Origin: Acidimicrobiia bacterium
Lineage (GTDB): Bacteria > Actinomycetota > Acidimicrobiia > IMCC26256 > PALSA-555
Reading direction: 5' to 3'
Length of the DNA stretch: 33,913 nucleotides
Assembly (NCBI GenBank): GCA_040881685.1
Contig: JBBECS010000039.1
Span: 34,226 to 68,138 of the forward strand
The notes under the pieces are model-generated. The model was given only the letters and a program-made list of their open reading frames with translations, was not told the origin of the DNA and searched no databases. Shown here piece by piece: positions 1-7,481 of the stretch; position 1 is the stretch's first letter; each line of letters starts with the position of its first letter. Position numbers and translations under genes: made by a program.

Positions 1-115
1 TGGCTCGCTCGCTGCGGCGGAGGGTACCTCCGCCGCGGGCGCTTGCTCCCCCGTGACCATTGGCTCGCTCGCTGCGGCGGAGGGTACCTCCGCCGCGGGC
101 GCTTGCTCCCCCGTG
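1..115. repeat. Tandem 60-bp repeat carrying two palindromic elements (copies a1, a2)
   Basis: Bases 1-55 and 61-115 are identical, so a 60-bp unit is present twice. Each unit holds a near-perfect hairpin (14-36 and 74-96): arms GCGGCGGAGG and CCTCCGCCGC around the triloop GTA. Flanks are CTCGCTCGCTG on the left and CGCTTGCTCCC on the right, the same flanks seen at the copy near 11790. The repeat lies just past the 3' end of metG, so it could also terminate that transcript. The window edge cuts the region, so more units may lie to the left. Confidence 0.9.
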
Positions 116-151
116 CGCCCTTCGCTCGCTTCGCTCACTGCGGCCGCGCCG

Positions 152-1669
152 TCATGCCTCGATGCGCGGGAAGAGTGGCGTGCCCTTGTCGAGGCGCGTG
201 TCGACCGGGCCGAGGCCCCATGCGGCGGCGTCGGGAAGGCGCTGCTCCTCGGGCATGCCGTCGAGACCAAGGCGGCGCCACAGCTCATTGCAGGCCCGCG
301 GGATTGCCGGCGACGCAAGGAGCGTCACGATGCGCAGCACCTCGACGCAGTCACCCAGCACGCCCGCGGTCGCGGCGGCGTCACCCGACGTGTGCAGCTT
401 CCACGGCTCCTGATCCTCGATGAACGAGTTCGCGGCCCGGATCAGCTCCCATACCGCACCGAACGCACGCGCGTAGTCGAGCCGGTCCATCGCGCCTTGC
501 ATGTCGTCGAACGCCGTGGCGCTCGCGGCCACGAGCGGCCCGTCGGCGCGCGCGCTCGGCGCGACCCCGTCGCAGTAGCTCACCGCCATGTTGAGAACCC
601 GGTTCGCGAGGTTGCCGAAGTTGTTCGCGAGGTCCGCGTTGTAGCGAGCGACCATCGCCTCGTAGCTGAAGTCGCCGTCGGGCCCGAAGCGCTGATCCGC
701 AAGGAAGTGGTACCGGTAGCCGTCCGAGCCGAACTCGGCGACGAGGTCGGCGGGCGCGATCTGGTTGCCGCCGCTCTTCGCCATCTTCTCGCCGCCCACC
801 TGGAGCCAACCGTGCGCGAACACGTGCTTGGGTGGGGCTTCGCCGCCGGCCATGAGCATGGCGGGCCAGTAGACGGCGTGGAATCGAAGGATGTCCTTGC
901 CGATCAGGTGGTAGTCGGCGGGCCAGTACCGGTCGAAGCGCTCGCGGTCTGTGCCGTAGCCAGCCGCGGTGCAGTAGTTGAACAGCGCGTCGAACCACAC
1001 GTACGTCACGTGCTTCGGGTCCCACGGGAGTGGGATCCCCCACGTGAGCGACGTGCGGCTCATCGAGAAGTCGCGCAATCCCTGCTTGATGAAGCCGAGC
1101 ACTTCGTTCCGGCGGGACTCGGGTTGCACGGCATCGGGGTACGCGGCGTAGTGCTCCAGTAGCCGGTCCTCGAAGCGCGAGAGCTGGAAGAAGTAGTTCT
1201 CCTCCGTGACATGTTCGACGGGTCGACCGTGGATCGGGCAGTTGCCGTTCACCAGCTCGTCCTCGGTGTAATACGCCTCGCACGCGACGCAGTACAGACC
1301 TTCATAGGTGCCCAGCTCGATGAAGCCGTGGTCGTAGACCACCTGGAGGAACTGCTGAACCGCCTCGTAGTGCCGCGGCTCGGTGGTGCGGATGAAGTCG
1401 GTGTTCGTCAGGTCGATCAGGGTCGTGAGCTCGCGGAACGTGGGGCTCGTCCGGTCGACCAGCTCCTGAGGGGTGATGCCCTCGGCCTCGGCGGTGCGCT
1501 GCATCTTGAGCCCGTGCTCGTCGGTGCCGGTGAGGAACGCGACGTCGTCGCCCCAGAGCCTCCGCCAGCGTGCGAGCGCGTCGGCCGCGACCGACGTGTA
1601 CGCGTGTCCGATGTGCGGAACGTCGTTCGGGTAGTAGATCGGCGTCGTCACGTAGAACGGCGTGGGCAT
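152..1669 (-). CDS. metG: Methionyl-tRNA synthetase
   Basis: Class I aminoacyl-tRNA synthetase that charges tRNA-Met in the cytoplasm. The 505-aa product has the HIGH motif at residues 19-22 and the KMSKS-type signature as KMAKS at 295-299. A single zinc knuckle is formed by C127, C130, C144 and H147, the spacing of the Thermus-type enzyme. The anticodon-binding helical domain fills about 350-505, and there is no C-terminal EMAP/tRNA-binding extension, as in short MetRS forms. The start is ATG 1669, which lies 7 nt after a TACTGT -10 on the minus strand (1682-1677), so the mRNA is probably leaderless. The gene diverges from an abrB-type gene. Confidence 0.97.
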   Translation of the reverse strand: MPTPFYVTTPIYYPNDVPHIGHAYTSVAADALARWRRLWGDDVAFLTGTDEHGLKMQRTAEAEGITPQELVDRTSPTFRELTTLIDLTNTDFIRTTEPRHYEAVQQFLQVVYDHGFIELGTYEGLYCVACEAYYTEDELVNGNCPIHGRPVEHVTEENYFFQLSRFEDRLLEHYAAYPDAVQPESRRNEVLGFIKQGLRDFSMSRTSLTWGIPLPWDPKHVTYVWFDALFNYCTAAGYGTDRERFDRYWPADYHLIGKDILRFHAVYWPAMLMAGGEAPPKHVFAHGWLQVGGEKMAKSGGNQIAPADLVAEFGSDGYRYHFLADQRFGPDGDFSYEAMVARYNADLANNFGNLANRVLNMAVSYCDGVAPSARADGPLVAASATAFDDMQGAMDRLDYARAFGAVWELIRAANSFIEDQEPWKLHTSGDAAATAGVLGDCVEVLRIVTLLASPAIPRACNELWRRLGLDGMPEEQRLPDAAAWGLGPVDTRLDKGTPLFPRIEA

Positions 1670-1675
1670 CAGGTT

Positions 1676-1682
1676 TACAGTA
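1676..1682. promoter_or_regulatory. Overlapping divergent -10 elements, metG / abrB
   Basis: The heptamer TACAGTA reads TACAGT on plus and TACTGT on minus, both matching TAnnnT. The minus -10 lies 7 nt from the metG ATG, which predicts a leaderless metG mRNA. The plus -10 would start transcription near 1688-1691, at a tiny ORF in front of the abrB gene. No convincing -35 was seen. This is inferred from spacing, not from mapped transcripts. Confidence 0.5.
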
Positions 1683-1690
1683 CCGACCGC

Positions 1691-1720
1691 ATGTCGCCAT
1701 CCCGGACCCGTTTCGCGTGA
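1691..1720 (+). CDS. Possible 9-codon leader ORF before abrB-type gene
   Basis: ATG 1691 opens a frame encoding MSPSRTRFA that stops with TGA at 1718-1720. The stop overlaps the GTG start (1717) of the AbrB-like gene as GTGA. Because ATG 1691 lies about 9 nt after the plus-strand TACAGT -10, it could be the leaderless start of the transcript, with the abrB-type gene then translated by coupling. The AbrB frame has no clear Shine-Dalgarno of its own. The ORF is very short and could be chance. Confidence 0.3.
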   Translation: MSPSRTRFA

Positions 1721-1962
1721 GCACGCAGGACCGCACGCGGCGCGTCGACTCGCTCGGGCGGGTGGTGCTCCCGGCCGACCTCCGCCGCGCGCTCGGCATC
1801 CGTGAGGGCGACGTCTTGGACGTGTCGGTGCAAGACGGCAGCCTCGTGCTCACTCGTCACGAGCCGATGTGCGTATTCTGCGGCTCTCGTGACGGGCTTC
1901 GCGAGCATGCGGGGAGGCACGCGTGCCCCACGTGCGTCAGCGCGCTCGGCGCTGAGCAATGA
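1717..1962 (+). CDS. AbrB/MazE/SpoVT-fold DNA-binding protein with C-terminal zinc ribbon
   Basis: The 81-aa protein (GTG start) carries a swapped-hairpin AbrB domain at about residues 8-47, with the typical RRVDSLGRVVLPADLRRALG signature. A small zinc-ribbon-like tail follows, with C52-x2-C55 and C70-x2-C73. AbrB-fold proteins bind DNA as dimers and act as transcription regulators; the target here is unknown. An upstream in-frame extension exists but lies inside the divergent metG gene, so GTG 1717 is preferred. The 3' end overlaps the convergent rsmI by 26 bp. There is no toxin partner next to it, so a free-standing regulator is likelier than an antitoxin. Confidence 0.8.
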   Translation: MSTQDRTRRVDSLGRVVLPADLRRALGIREGDVLDVSVQDGSLVLTRHEPMCVFCGSRDGLREHAGRHACPTCVSALGAEQ

Positions 1963-2785
1963 CGGCGTCGTAGGCGCGTCGGCGGGACACACCAGACCGC
2001 GCTGCGAGGCGATCGGCGGCGACGCGCGTCGGGAGTCCCTCGGCGACGAGCGCGAGTGCTTGTTGCGCCAGGTCGGCGTCGGTCGTCGCAACCTCGGTCG
2101 CGACCGACGGCTCCAGCACGATGACGATCTCCCCGCGGGGTGCGGTCGCGAAGTGCTTGGCCGCGGCACCCAGGGTGCCCCGCCACATCTCCTCGTTCAG
2201 CTTGGTGAGCTCGCGTGCGACCGCGACCAGGCGGGCGTCTCCGCACACCGCCGCGAGATCGGCGAGCGTGGCGGCGAGACGGTGCGGCGACTCGTACAAG
2301 ATGGTGGTTCGCTCCTCGCGCTCGATTGCCTCGAGCCGGTCGTCGCGCTCACGTCCTTTGCGCGGGAGAAAGCCTTCGAACGCGAATCGCGCCGTCGGGA
2401 GACCAGACATCACCAGCGCAGTGAGCGCGGCGCTCGGACCCGGCACCACCTCCACGGGCAGGCCGGCGTCTGCGCACGCGCGTACGAGCCGCTCGCCGGG
2501 ATCGGAGATGCCGGGCATCCCTGCGTCGGTCACGTAGGCCACACGCAGGCCGGAACGCACCTCCTCGACAATCGCTTGGGCGCGGGCGCGCTCGTTGTGG
2601 CCGTGCACGGCGCGCAGGCGGTTGCCGGCGGGCACCCCCGCATGGGTCAGCAACGCGCGCGTCCGGCGCGTGTCCTCGGCGGCGATCACATCTGCGCCGC
2701 GGAGGGCCTCGACCGCGCGCGGTGAGAGGTCGCCCAGGTTGCCGATCGGCGTTGCCACCAGGACGAGCAGGCCCGTGGCGTTCAT
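1937..2785 (-). CDS. rsmI: 16S rRNA (cytidine(1402)-2'-O)-methyltransferase RsmI
   Basis: SAM-dependent tetrapyrrole-methylase-fold enzyme that methylates the 2'-O of C1402 in the decoding centre of 16S rRNA. The 282-aa product begins with the hallmark LVATPIGNLGDLSPRA and has AAEDTRRT, VTDAGMPGISDPG and VVPGPSA, all RsmI signatures. The C-terminal HTH-like tail (about 240-282) is typical. The ATG overlaps the stop of the upstream DUF192 gene as ATGA, so translation is probably coupled. Its end runs convergently 26 bp into the abrB-type gene. Confidence 0.95.
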   Translation of the reverse strand: MNATGLLVLVATPIGNLGDLSPRAVEALRGADVIAAEDTRRTRALLTHAGVPAGNRLRAVHGHNERARAQAIVEEVRSGLRVAYVTDAGMPGISDPGERLVRACADAGLPVEVVPGPSAALTALVMSGLPTARFAFEGFLPRKGRERDDRLEAIEREERTTILYESPHRLAATLADLAAVCGDARLVAVARELTKLNEEMWRGTLGAAAKHFATAPRGEIVIVLEPSVATEVATTDADLAQQALALVAEGLPTRVAADRLAARSGVSRRRAYDAVIAQRRAR

Positions 2786-3123
2786 GACCCGTCGTCCGGC
2801 GCGACTTCCAGCACGTCACCCACGTGCAGACGCCATCGGTCGGCGGCTCCGCTCGGGGCCTCGACCACGAACCGGGCGCGCCACACCGGCGGCGACACGC
2901 GCCGGGGCTTCAGAGTCGAGATCCGCAGCACCCGGCCCGCACGGTCGCACCAGACGACGTCGATGGGCACCCGCATCCCGACGGAGTGGACCTGGCGACA
3001 CGGCTCGAGCACGAGCGCGCGTTCGACGACGTCACGACCGAGCAGACCGCGTCGACGCGCCGCCCGCGTTGTCGCAACCTCGGCCGACGCCAGCACCTCA
3101 CCGTCGCGCAGCAGCCAGGGCAC
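2782..3123 (-). CDS. DUF192 family protein
   Basis: A 113-aa protein matching the DUF192 pattern: RRGLLGRD, ALVLEPCRQVHSVGMRVPIDVVWCD, then a basic linker and a GDVLEV end. The biochemical role of DUF192 is not established. Unlike many homologues there is no signal peptide, so it should be cytoplasmic. The GTG start at 3123 sits 8 nt downstream of a start-proximal hairpin repeat (3132-3165), with GGAGCGGGG as the only Shine-Dalgarno-like stretch. The stop overlaps the rsmI ATG. Confidence 0.8.
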   Translation of the reverse strand: MPWLLRDGEVLASAEVATTRAARRRGLLGRDVVERALVLEPCRQVHSVGMRVPIDVVWCDRAGRVLRISTLKPRRVSPPVWRARFVVEAPSGAADRWRLHVGDVLEVAPDDGS

Positions 3124-3131
3124 GTCACCAA

Positions 3132-3165
3132 CCCCGCTCCTGGCGCCTACGGCGCCGGGCCGCTC
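3132..3165 (-). repeat. Start-proximal hairpin repeat, copy B1 (before DUF192)
   Basis: On the minus strand it reads GAGCGGCCCGGCGCC, GTA, GGCGCCAGGAGCGGGG. Copies of the same layout sit before the genes at 19287, 23320 and 24683. The arms here are CGGCGCC/GGCGCC, different in sequence from the other copies but still complementary. The element ends 8 nt before the GTG start. Confidence 0.7.
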
Positions 3166-3196
3166 CCCTCCACTTTGGCGAACGATCAGCTGCGAT

Positions 3197-3217
3197 CGGC
3201 GCAGGGTACCTGCGCCG
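3197..3217 (-). repeat. Palindromic element, copy b
   Basis: The hairpin has 9-bp arms CGGCGCAGG/CCTGCGCCG around a GTA triloop, followed on plus by GGGCGCTGCCC. It lies between the YchF-like gene and DUF192, just past the 3' end of the former, in the same orientation as those minus-strand genes. It may double as a terminator. Confidence 0.75.
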
Positions 3218-3231
3218 CGGGCGCTGCCCTC

Positions 3232-4254
3232 TCACACGTTGAACCGGATCTCGAGCACGTCACCGTCCTCGACCGAGTAGTCCTTGCCTTCGACCCGCAG
3301 CTTGCCCAGCTCCTTGGCCTTCGCCCATGAGCCGATGTCGAGCAGCTCCGTCCAGCCGATCACCTCGGCTCGGATGAACCCCCGCTGCAGGTCGGAGTGG
3401 ATGACGCCGGCACACTCCGGCGCCTTGGCCCCGGCACGGAACGTCCACGCTCGCGTCTCGTCTTCACCCGTGGTGAGGAAGGTGTTGCGACCGAGCAGGT
3501 GCAGCGCGCTGCGCGCGAGGCGCGGCACCACGCTCTCCGGAACACCGAGCTCGGCGAGGAGCTCGGCCCGATCGTTCCCGACCGACGCGATCACATCCGG
3601 GTCGGCCTCCAGCTCGATGCACACCGCGAGCGCGTCCGGGCCGAACGGACCCGTGACCTCGCTCCCCGATTCCAGCTGGTCGACGCCGATGTTCACGACG
3701 ACGAGTGCGGGCTTGTTCGTGAGCAAGAAGACCTCGTGCAAGAGCAGGCGATCCGTCTCTGCCAGGTCAGAGCGGTAGATCGGAATGCCGTCCGAGAGCG
3801 CGGCCCCGGCGCGCTCGAGTGCGTCGATCTCGGGAACGAGCGACTTGTCGCCCTTCGACGCGCGTCGCTGCTTGGCGACACGCTGCTCGACCGATCCGAG
3901 GTCGGCGAGGATCAGCTCCTCCTCGAGCGCGGTCAGCTCACGCACGGGGTCGTGCCCGTCGTCGGCGCGAATCACGAGCATCAGCGCGTCGGAGTCGCGC
4001 AAGGTGCCGAGCAGTCGGCTGCCGAGGCCCTTGCCCGCCTCCGTGGACAACCCAGGGAGGAAGGCGACCTGGAACGTCGCCGCGACCACTTTCTTCGACT
4101 TGGACATCTCGGCCAGGCGGTCGGCGCGCTCGTCGGGAAGGTGGACGACGCCGAGCACACGATCGGCGGCGGTCGCGACGTCGCTGCCCGTGAGCGCGCT
4201 GAACAGCTGCGCGTGACCGGAGTCGGCGAGGCCGACGAGCCCGAGATGCTCCAT
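3232..4254 (-). CDS. YchF-like protein with degenerate nucleotide-binding site
   Basis: The 340-aa protein is homologous over its whole length to the Obg-like ATPase YchF, which is normally about 363 aa. The C-terminal TGS/DUF933 part is very well kept: TTGEDETRAWTFRAGAKAPE (261-280), AGVIHSDLQRGFIRAEVI, GKLRVEGKDYSVEDGDVLEI. The G domain is not: the P-loop GxxxxGK[ST] is GLADSGHA (8-15, Lys and Ser/Thr lost), the G3 Asp of DIAGL is replaced in AFLPGL (64-69), switch I is shortened, and the NxxE-like motif reads VNIGVDQ. Nucleotide binding is therefore doubtful. ATG 4254 lies 8 nt after a minus-strand TAGCGT -10, which predicts a leaderless mRNA. An in-frame upstream extension to 4629 would cross the divergent gene and is not used. 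Confidence 0.85.
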   Translation of the reverse strand: MEHLGLVGLADSGHAQLFSALTGSDVATAADRVLGVVHLPDERADRLAEMSKSKKVVAATFQVAFLPGLSTEAGKGLGSRLLGTLRDSDALMLVIRADDGHDPVRELTALEEELILADLGSVEQRVAKQRRASKGDKSLVPEIDALERAGAALSDGIPIYRSDLAETDRLLLHEVFLLTNKPALVVVNIGVDQLESGSEVTGPFGPDALAVCIELEADPDVIASVGNDRAELLAELGVPESVVPRLARSALHLLGRNTFLTTGEDETRAWTFRAGAKAPECAGVIHSDLQRGFIRAEVIGWTELLDIGSWAKAKELGKLRVEGKDYSVEDGDVLEIRFNV

Positions 4255-4262
4255 GCAGGACC

Positions 4263-4272
4263 ACGCTAACGT
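4263..4272. promoter_or_regulatory. Overlapping divergent -10 elements, YchF-like / SnoaL-like
   Basis: ACGCTAACGT has the form AnnnTAnnnT: plus -10 TAACGT (4267-4272) and minus -10 TAGCGT (4268-4263) share the central TA. The two start codons lie 6 nt (GTG 4279) and 8 nt (ATG 4254) beyond them, so both mRNAs are probably leaderless. No -35 is evident. Confidence 0.55.
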
Positions 4273-4278
4273 CCGGTC

Positions 4279-4728
4279 GTGGACGAACGGACGTTGCAGG
4301 CGATCGCTGACCGGCTCGAGATCGAGGACGTGCTCACGCGCTACGCGTGGTCCATCGACACCGGAGACTTCGACGGGCTCGACGACGTGTTCACGCCCGA
4401 CGCCTTCGTGGACTACACGAGCGCGGGCGGGATCAAGGGCCAGTACCCGGAGGTGAAGGCGTGGCTCGCGAGCGTGCTCCCGCACTTCCCCGCGTACCAG
4501 CATCTGGTGACGAACAAGGACATCCGCATCGACGGCGACACGGCCTCGAGTCGCGCCGGCTTCTACAACCCGATGGCGCAGGACAAGCCGGAGGGTCGCA
4601 GCTTCTTCTTCGTCGGCGGCGAGTACCACGACCAGCTCGTGCGCACGCCGTCGGGATGGCGCATCAGGGAGCGCATCGAGAAGTCCGTCTGGGTGGACGG
4701 CGACGCGCCGGCGACACCGCCGGCCTGA
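4279..4728 (+). CDS. SnoaL-like (NTF2-fold) protein
   Basis: The 149-aa protein opens with the SnoaL_4-type pattern LEIEDVLTRYAWSIDTGDFDGLDDVFTPDA, followed by DYTSAGG, a HLVTNKDIRIDGD strand and a WRIRERIEKSVW end. The NTF2-like cone fold hosts cyclases, isomerases, dehydratases and pure binding proteins, so the substrate cannot be told. The start is GTG 4279, 6 nt after the TAACGT -10, with no room for a Shine-Dalgarno. It converges on the subtilisin gene at 4739, with a shared terminator across the stop. Confidence 0.8.
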   Translation: MDERTLQAIADRLEIEDVLTRYAWSIDTGDFDGLDDVFTPDAFVDYTSAGGIKGQYPEVKAWLASVLPHFPAYQHLVTNKDIRIDGDTASSRAGFYNPMAQDKPEGRSFFFVGGEYHDQLVRTPSGWRIRERIEKSVWVDGDAPATPPA

Positions 4729-4738
4729 CGGCGGTGTC
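4713..4738. terminator. Bidirectional terminator hairpin
   Basis: The 9-bp stem GACACCGCC/GGCGGTGTC with an 8-nt loop spans the SnoaL stop codon and abuts the convergent subtilisin stop. It is followed by TT only, so a weak intrinsic or structure-assisted terminator is inferred. Confidence 0.55.
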
Positions 4739-6124
4739 TTAGGCCGGGCAGGGCAAGGCGGTCGCGGCCCCCACCTTGATGAGGCCGTGCCCGAGATCGG
4801 TGATGTTGGTCGTGTGCGACGTGGGCCAGCTCGAGATCGCCTCCTCGTAGACCCGCACCGCGGTGGCTTCGAGCATCGCCTTCACGTCGGCCGACGTCGT
4901 CGCACCGTGGTCGAAGAGCGACGGGCACTTCTGGAGAAGCAGCGCGGCCGCCGCGGCCACGTGGGGCGAAGCCATCGACGTGCCGCTGAGGAACTGGTAT
5001 GCGCTGGACGACCCGACGTAGGTGGAGATGGTCTGGTTCCCTGGCGCGGCCACGTCGATGTAGCCGAGGACTTGCGGCCAGGTGGACACCCGTTTGCGCG
5101 GGTTGAAGTTCGAGAACGACGCGCGCTCGTCTCCTTCAGTCGTCGCGGCCACGGCGATCAGATCGGTGTCGGGGCCTGCGGCCGGGAACAGTGCCTGGTT
5201 CGCGACGTCGCAGTTCGTGTTGGGGCCGGCGCCGCAGTTCCCGCCGGCCGCGACCACAACCAGTCCTGCCGTGAGCGCCGCCTGGATCGCATTCTGGATC
5301 GCCTGGCTGCACGACGGCCCACCAAGGCTGAGGTTAATGATGTCGGCGTTTCCCTGGAGCGGGTTGGCGGCCCAGGCGATGCCGGACGCGACGTTGCCCT
5401 CGCCCCCGCTCCCTTGCGCGTTGAGCACGCGGATCGGGACGATCGTTGCCAGTGGCGCGCCGCCAACGACCCCGTCGGAGTTGTCGCTCGCGGCGGCGAT
5501 CCCGGCCACGTGCGTGCCGTGCCCGTGGTCGTCGTCCGTGGCGTCGAGGTTTCCCTCGACGAAGTCCCAGCCGCTCGCGATGTCCACCCGACCGAGAAGG
5601 TCCTCATGAGTGGCCACCACGCCGCTGTCGACGATCGCGATCCGCACCCCGGTGCCATCGAGACCGCTCGCCCACGCGGTCTCGAAGTCCGCGTGCGCGA
5701 GCTTCGGCCCGTACTGCTGACCGCTCGCGAAAAAGTCGTCGTCGCTCGGGTCAACGAGGAGCGCCGACACCAGCCGGTTGGGCTCGACGGTGAGCACGTC
5801 GCCCTCGGCCTCGAGCTGGGCAACCTCGGCGTCGAGCTCGGCCTCCGACGCCGCGGTGAAGGTGACGTACTCGTGCTCGTCGCTCGGTCCCGGCTGCTCG
5901 ACCGTCGCGACGTACTCGACCGGCGCGGTCGGCGTGGGCGTGGGCTCGGGTGCTGCTGACCCCGCGGGGCACAGGGCCTGCGCGCCGACATCGTCGGCCG
6001 CGGTCGCGGCGGGGCCAACCGGCGAGGGTGGTGACGGCTGCGGTGCTGCGGGGAGGACCGGGTGGCACGCGGCAAGCGCCAGGACGGCGAGCAGCACCCA
6101 CGACGGCCGGACACTCACGCGCAT
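4739..6124 (-). CDS. S8 family serine peptidase, predicted lipoprotein (A)
   Basis: Exported subtilisin-type protease of 461 aa. A lipoprotein signal peptide ends in the lipobox LAAC with C20, followed by a Pro-rich spacer. A propeptide-like region covers about 65-125. The catalytic triad is D166 (IAIVDSGV), H202 (HGTHVAGI) and S383 (GTSMASPHV), with the oxyanion Asn at N296. The last residues are CPA; C400 (LQKCP) and the final Cys could form a disulfide, a pattern shared with the neighbouring paralogue. ATG 6124 is chosen over in-frame GTG 6151 because it gives a compact signal peptide and has AAAGG about 11 nt upstream. It is probably co-directional with gene B, 103 bp away. The substrate is unknown. 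Confidence 0.88.
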   Translation of the reverse strand: MRVSVRPSWVLLAVLALAACHPVLPAAPQPSPPSPVGPAATAADDVGAQALCPAGSAAPEPTPTPTAPVEYVATVEQPGPSDEHEYVTFTAASEAELDAEVAQLEAEGDVLTVEPNRLVSALLVDPSDDDFFASGQQYGPKLAHADFETAWASGLDGTGVRIAIVDSGVVATHEDLLGRVDIASGWDFVEGNLDATDDDHGHGTHVAGIAAASDNSDGVVGGAPLATIVPIRVLNAQGSGGEGNVASGIAWAANPLQGNADIINLSLGGPSCSQAIQNAIQAALTAGLVVVAAGGNCGAGPNTNCDVANQALFPAAGPDTDLIAVAATTEGDERASFSNFNPRKRVSTWPQVLGYIDVAAPGNQTISTYVGSSSAYQFLSGTSMASPHVAAAAALLLQKCPSLFDHGATTSADVKAMLEATAVRVYEEAISSWPTSHTTNITDLGHGLIKVGAATALPCPA

Positions 6125-6190
6125 GGTGCTCGCCGCCTTTCGGGTGGCCACCGAGCCGTCTGGTACTTCGTCTCGTGCACGGAGGCCCTT

Positions 6191-6206
6191 GAGCCTACTG
6201 AGGCTC
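6191..6206 (-). terminator. Small hairpin between the two subtilisin genes
   Basis: GAGCCT, loop ACTG, AGGCTC forms a 6-bp stem after the stop of subtilisin B on the minus strand. There is no U-tract. It is a weak candidate for a terminator or an RNA processing site. Confidence 0.25.
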
Positions 6207-6227
6207 GTGGGGCTCGCCGGCGCAGCG

Positions 6228-7481
6228 TCAGGCGGGGCAGGGTGCGGAAGTCGCGCCGCCGGCTTGGACGAGGCTGGCGCCCATGCCCGCGATCACCGGG
6301 CTCGCGGTGGACCGCAACCGGTTCAGCACCTTGTCGGCGACGCTCGACCCGTTCGCGGGACCGTTCGCGATCGCCGGGCAATGCTGGAGCACGAGCGCGA
6401 CCGCGGCCGACACGTACGGCGCCGCCATGGACGTGCCATCCATCGTTGTGTAGGTGTTGGGACCGGGCTTGTAGGTCGAGAGGATCGACGAGCCGGGAGC
6501 ACCGAGGTCCACGAACGGCGTTCCCCAGTTCGAGAACGACGACTTGGTGTTGCTCCAAGTCGTGGAGCCCACCGCGATGACCTCACCCTCGAAGCCGGCG
6601 GGGAAGATCGGGACGTTCGAGTTGCCATTGCCCGCGGCGGCGACCACGACCGCGCCCTGAGCCTCCGCGTAGTCGACCGCGATCTGCTCGCTCGAGGAAC
6701 AATGGGCCCCGCCCAGGCTGAGGCTGATGACGTCGGCGTTGCCCTTGGTTGGGTCGGCGGCCCAGAGGATCCCGTCGACGACGTCGGAGGTGAACCCGGA
6801 CCCGTTCGCCCCGAGCACGCGGACGGGCACGATGGTGGCACCGGGCGCGCCACCCAGACCGCCCAACCCGTTGTCCGATGCCGCAGCGATGCCGGCGACG
6901 TGCGTACCGTGGCCGTGAGGGTCTTCGGTGCCGGTGTTGTTGCCAATGGTATCGACGAAGTCGTTGCCGTTGACTGTGTCGACACGCCCCGCGAGATCCT
7001 CGTGCGTGGCGGTGACGCCAGTGTCGAGGATCGCGATCCTCACACCCGTGCCATCGAACCCTGCAGTCCACGCGGCACCGAACCCTGCGTTGACCAGGCC
7101 CCATTGCTCGGAAGAACGGGGGTCGGAGGTGACCAGGGCGGCGACCGGCTCATCGGGCTCGACGACGACGACCGTGCCGTCGTCTTCGAGCTCGTCGATG
7201 TGCGCCGCCTTGTCGGCGGCGGAGGTCGCGGTGAACGTCTCGACCTCGAGCGGGCCGGCGCCCGGCTCGTCGACCACCGCGACGTAGTCAACCGGGTCGG
7301 CAGGGGTCGGCGCGGCGGTGCTGCCACAGCCCTGGACCGATGCGGGCGGAGGGGGCGGTGGGGGCGGGGGCGGGGGGAGCTTGACGCAGGCCGTCAGCCC
7401 GAGCGCGCCGACACCAACCATCCACAAGGCTCGACGCGTCGCTGCTGTGCCCATGGTCGTCGTTGACCCGGCGCGTGCCAT
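6228..7481 (-). CDS. S8 family serine peptidase, predicted lipoprotein (B)
   Basis: A 417-aa paralogue of the downstream subtilisin. The signal peptide ends in LTAC (lipobox Cys C32), then a run of 11 prolines that probably spans the cell-envelope layer. The triad is D153 (IAILDTGV), H191 (HGTHVAGI) and S351 (GTSMAAPYV), with Asn 285 in the oxyanion hole. It ends in PCPA and has the matching internal Cys in LVLQHCP. ATG 7481 gives the positively charged n-region MARAGSTTTMGTAATRR; ATG 7454 is an alternative. There is no strong Shine-Dalgarno. No type VII secretion genes are nearby, so a mycosin role is not supported. Confidence 0.88.
   Translation of the reverse strand: MARAGSTTTMGTAATRRALWMVGVGALGLTACVKLPPPPPPPPPPPASVQGCGSTAAPTPADPVDYVAVVDEPGAGPLEVETFTATSAADKAAHIDELEDDGTVVVVEPDEPVAALVTSDPRSSEQWGLVNAGFGAAWTAGFDGTGVRIAILDTGVTATHEDLAGRVDTVNGNDFVDTIGNNTGTEDPHGHGTHVAGIAAASDNGLGGLGGAPGATIVPVRVLGANGSGFTSDVVDGILWAADPTKGNADVISLSLGGAHCSSSEQIAVDYAEAQGAVVVAAAGNGNSNVPIFPAGFEGEVIAVGSTTWSNTKSSFSNWGTPFVDLGAPGSSILSTYKPGPNTYTTMDGTSMAAPYVSAAVALVLQHCPAIANGPANGSSVADKVLNRLRSTASPVIAGMGASLVQAGGATSAPCPA

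Noticed and set aside
53-1162. Long open frame (369 codons) opposite metG, and similar long frames opposite most genes
   Set aside because: They are antisense or out-of-frame shadows of clear genes in GC-rich DNA; they show Arg/Ala-rich composition, no domain signatures and no ribosome-binding site.
3232-4629. 465-aa version of the YchF-like protein
   Set aside because: The extra N-terminal 125 residues are the antisense of the SnoaL-like gene, and the -10/start spacing supports ATG 4254.
4739-7481. Mycosin (type VII secretion protease) identity for the subtilisins
   Set aside because: No esx/ecc genes are nearby, and both proteins are lipoproteins without the C-terminal membrane helix of mycosins.
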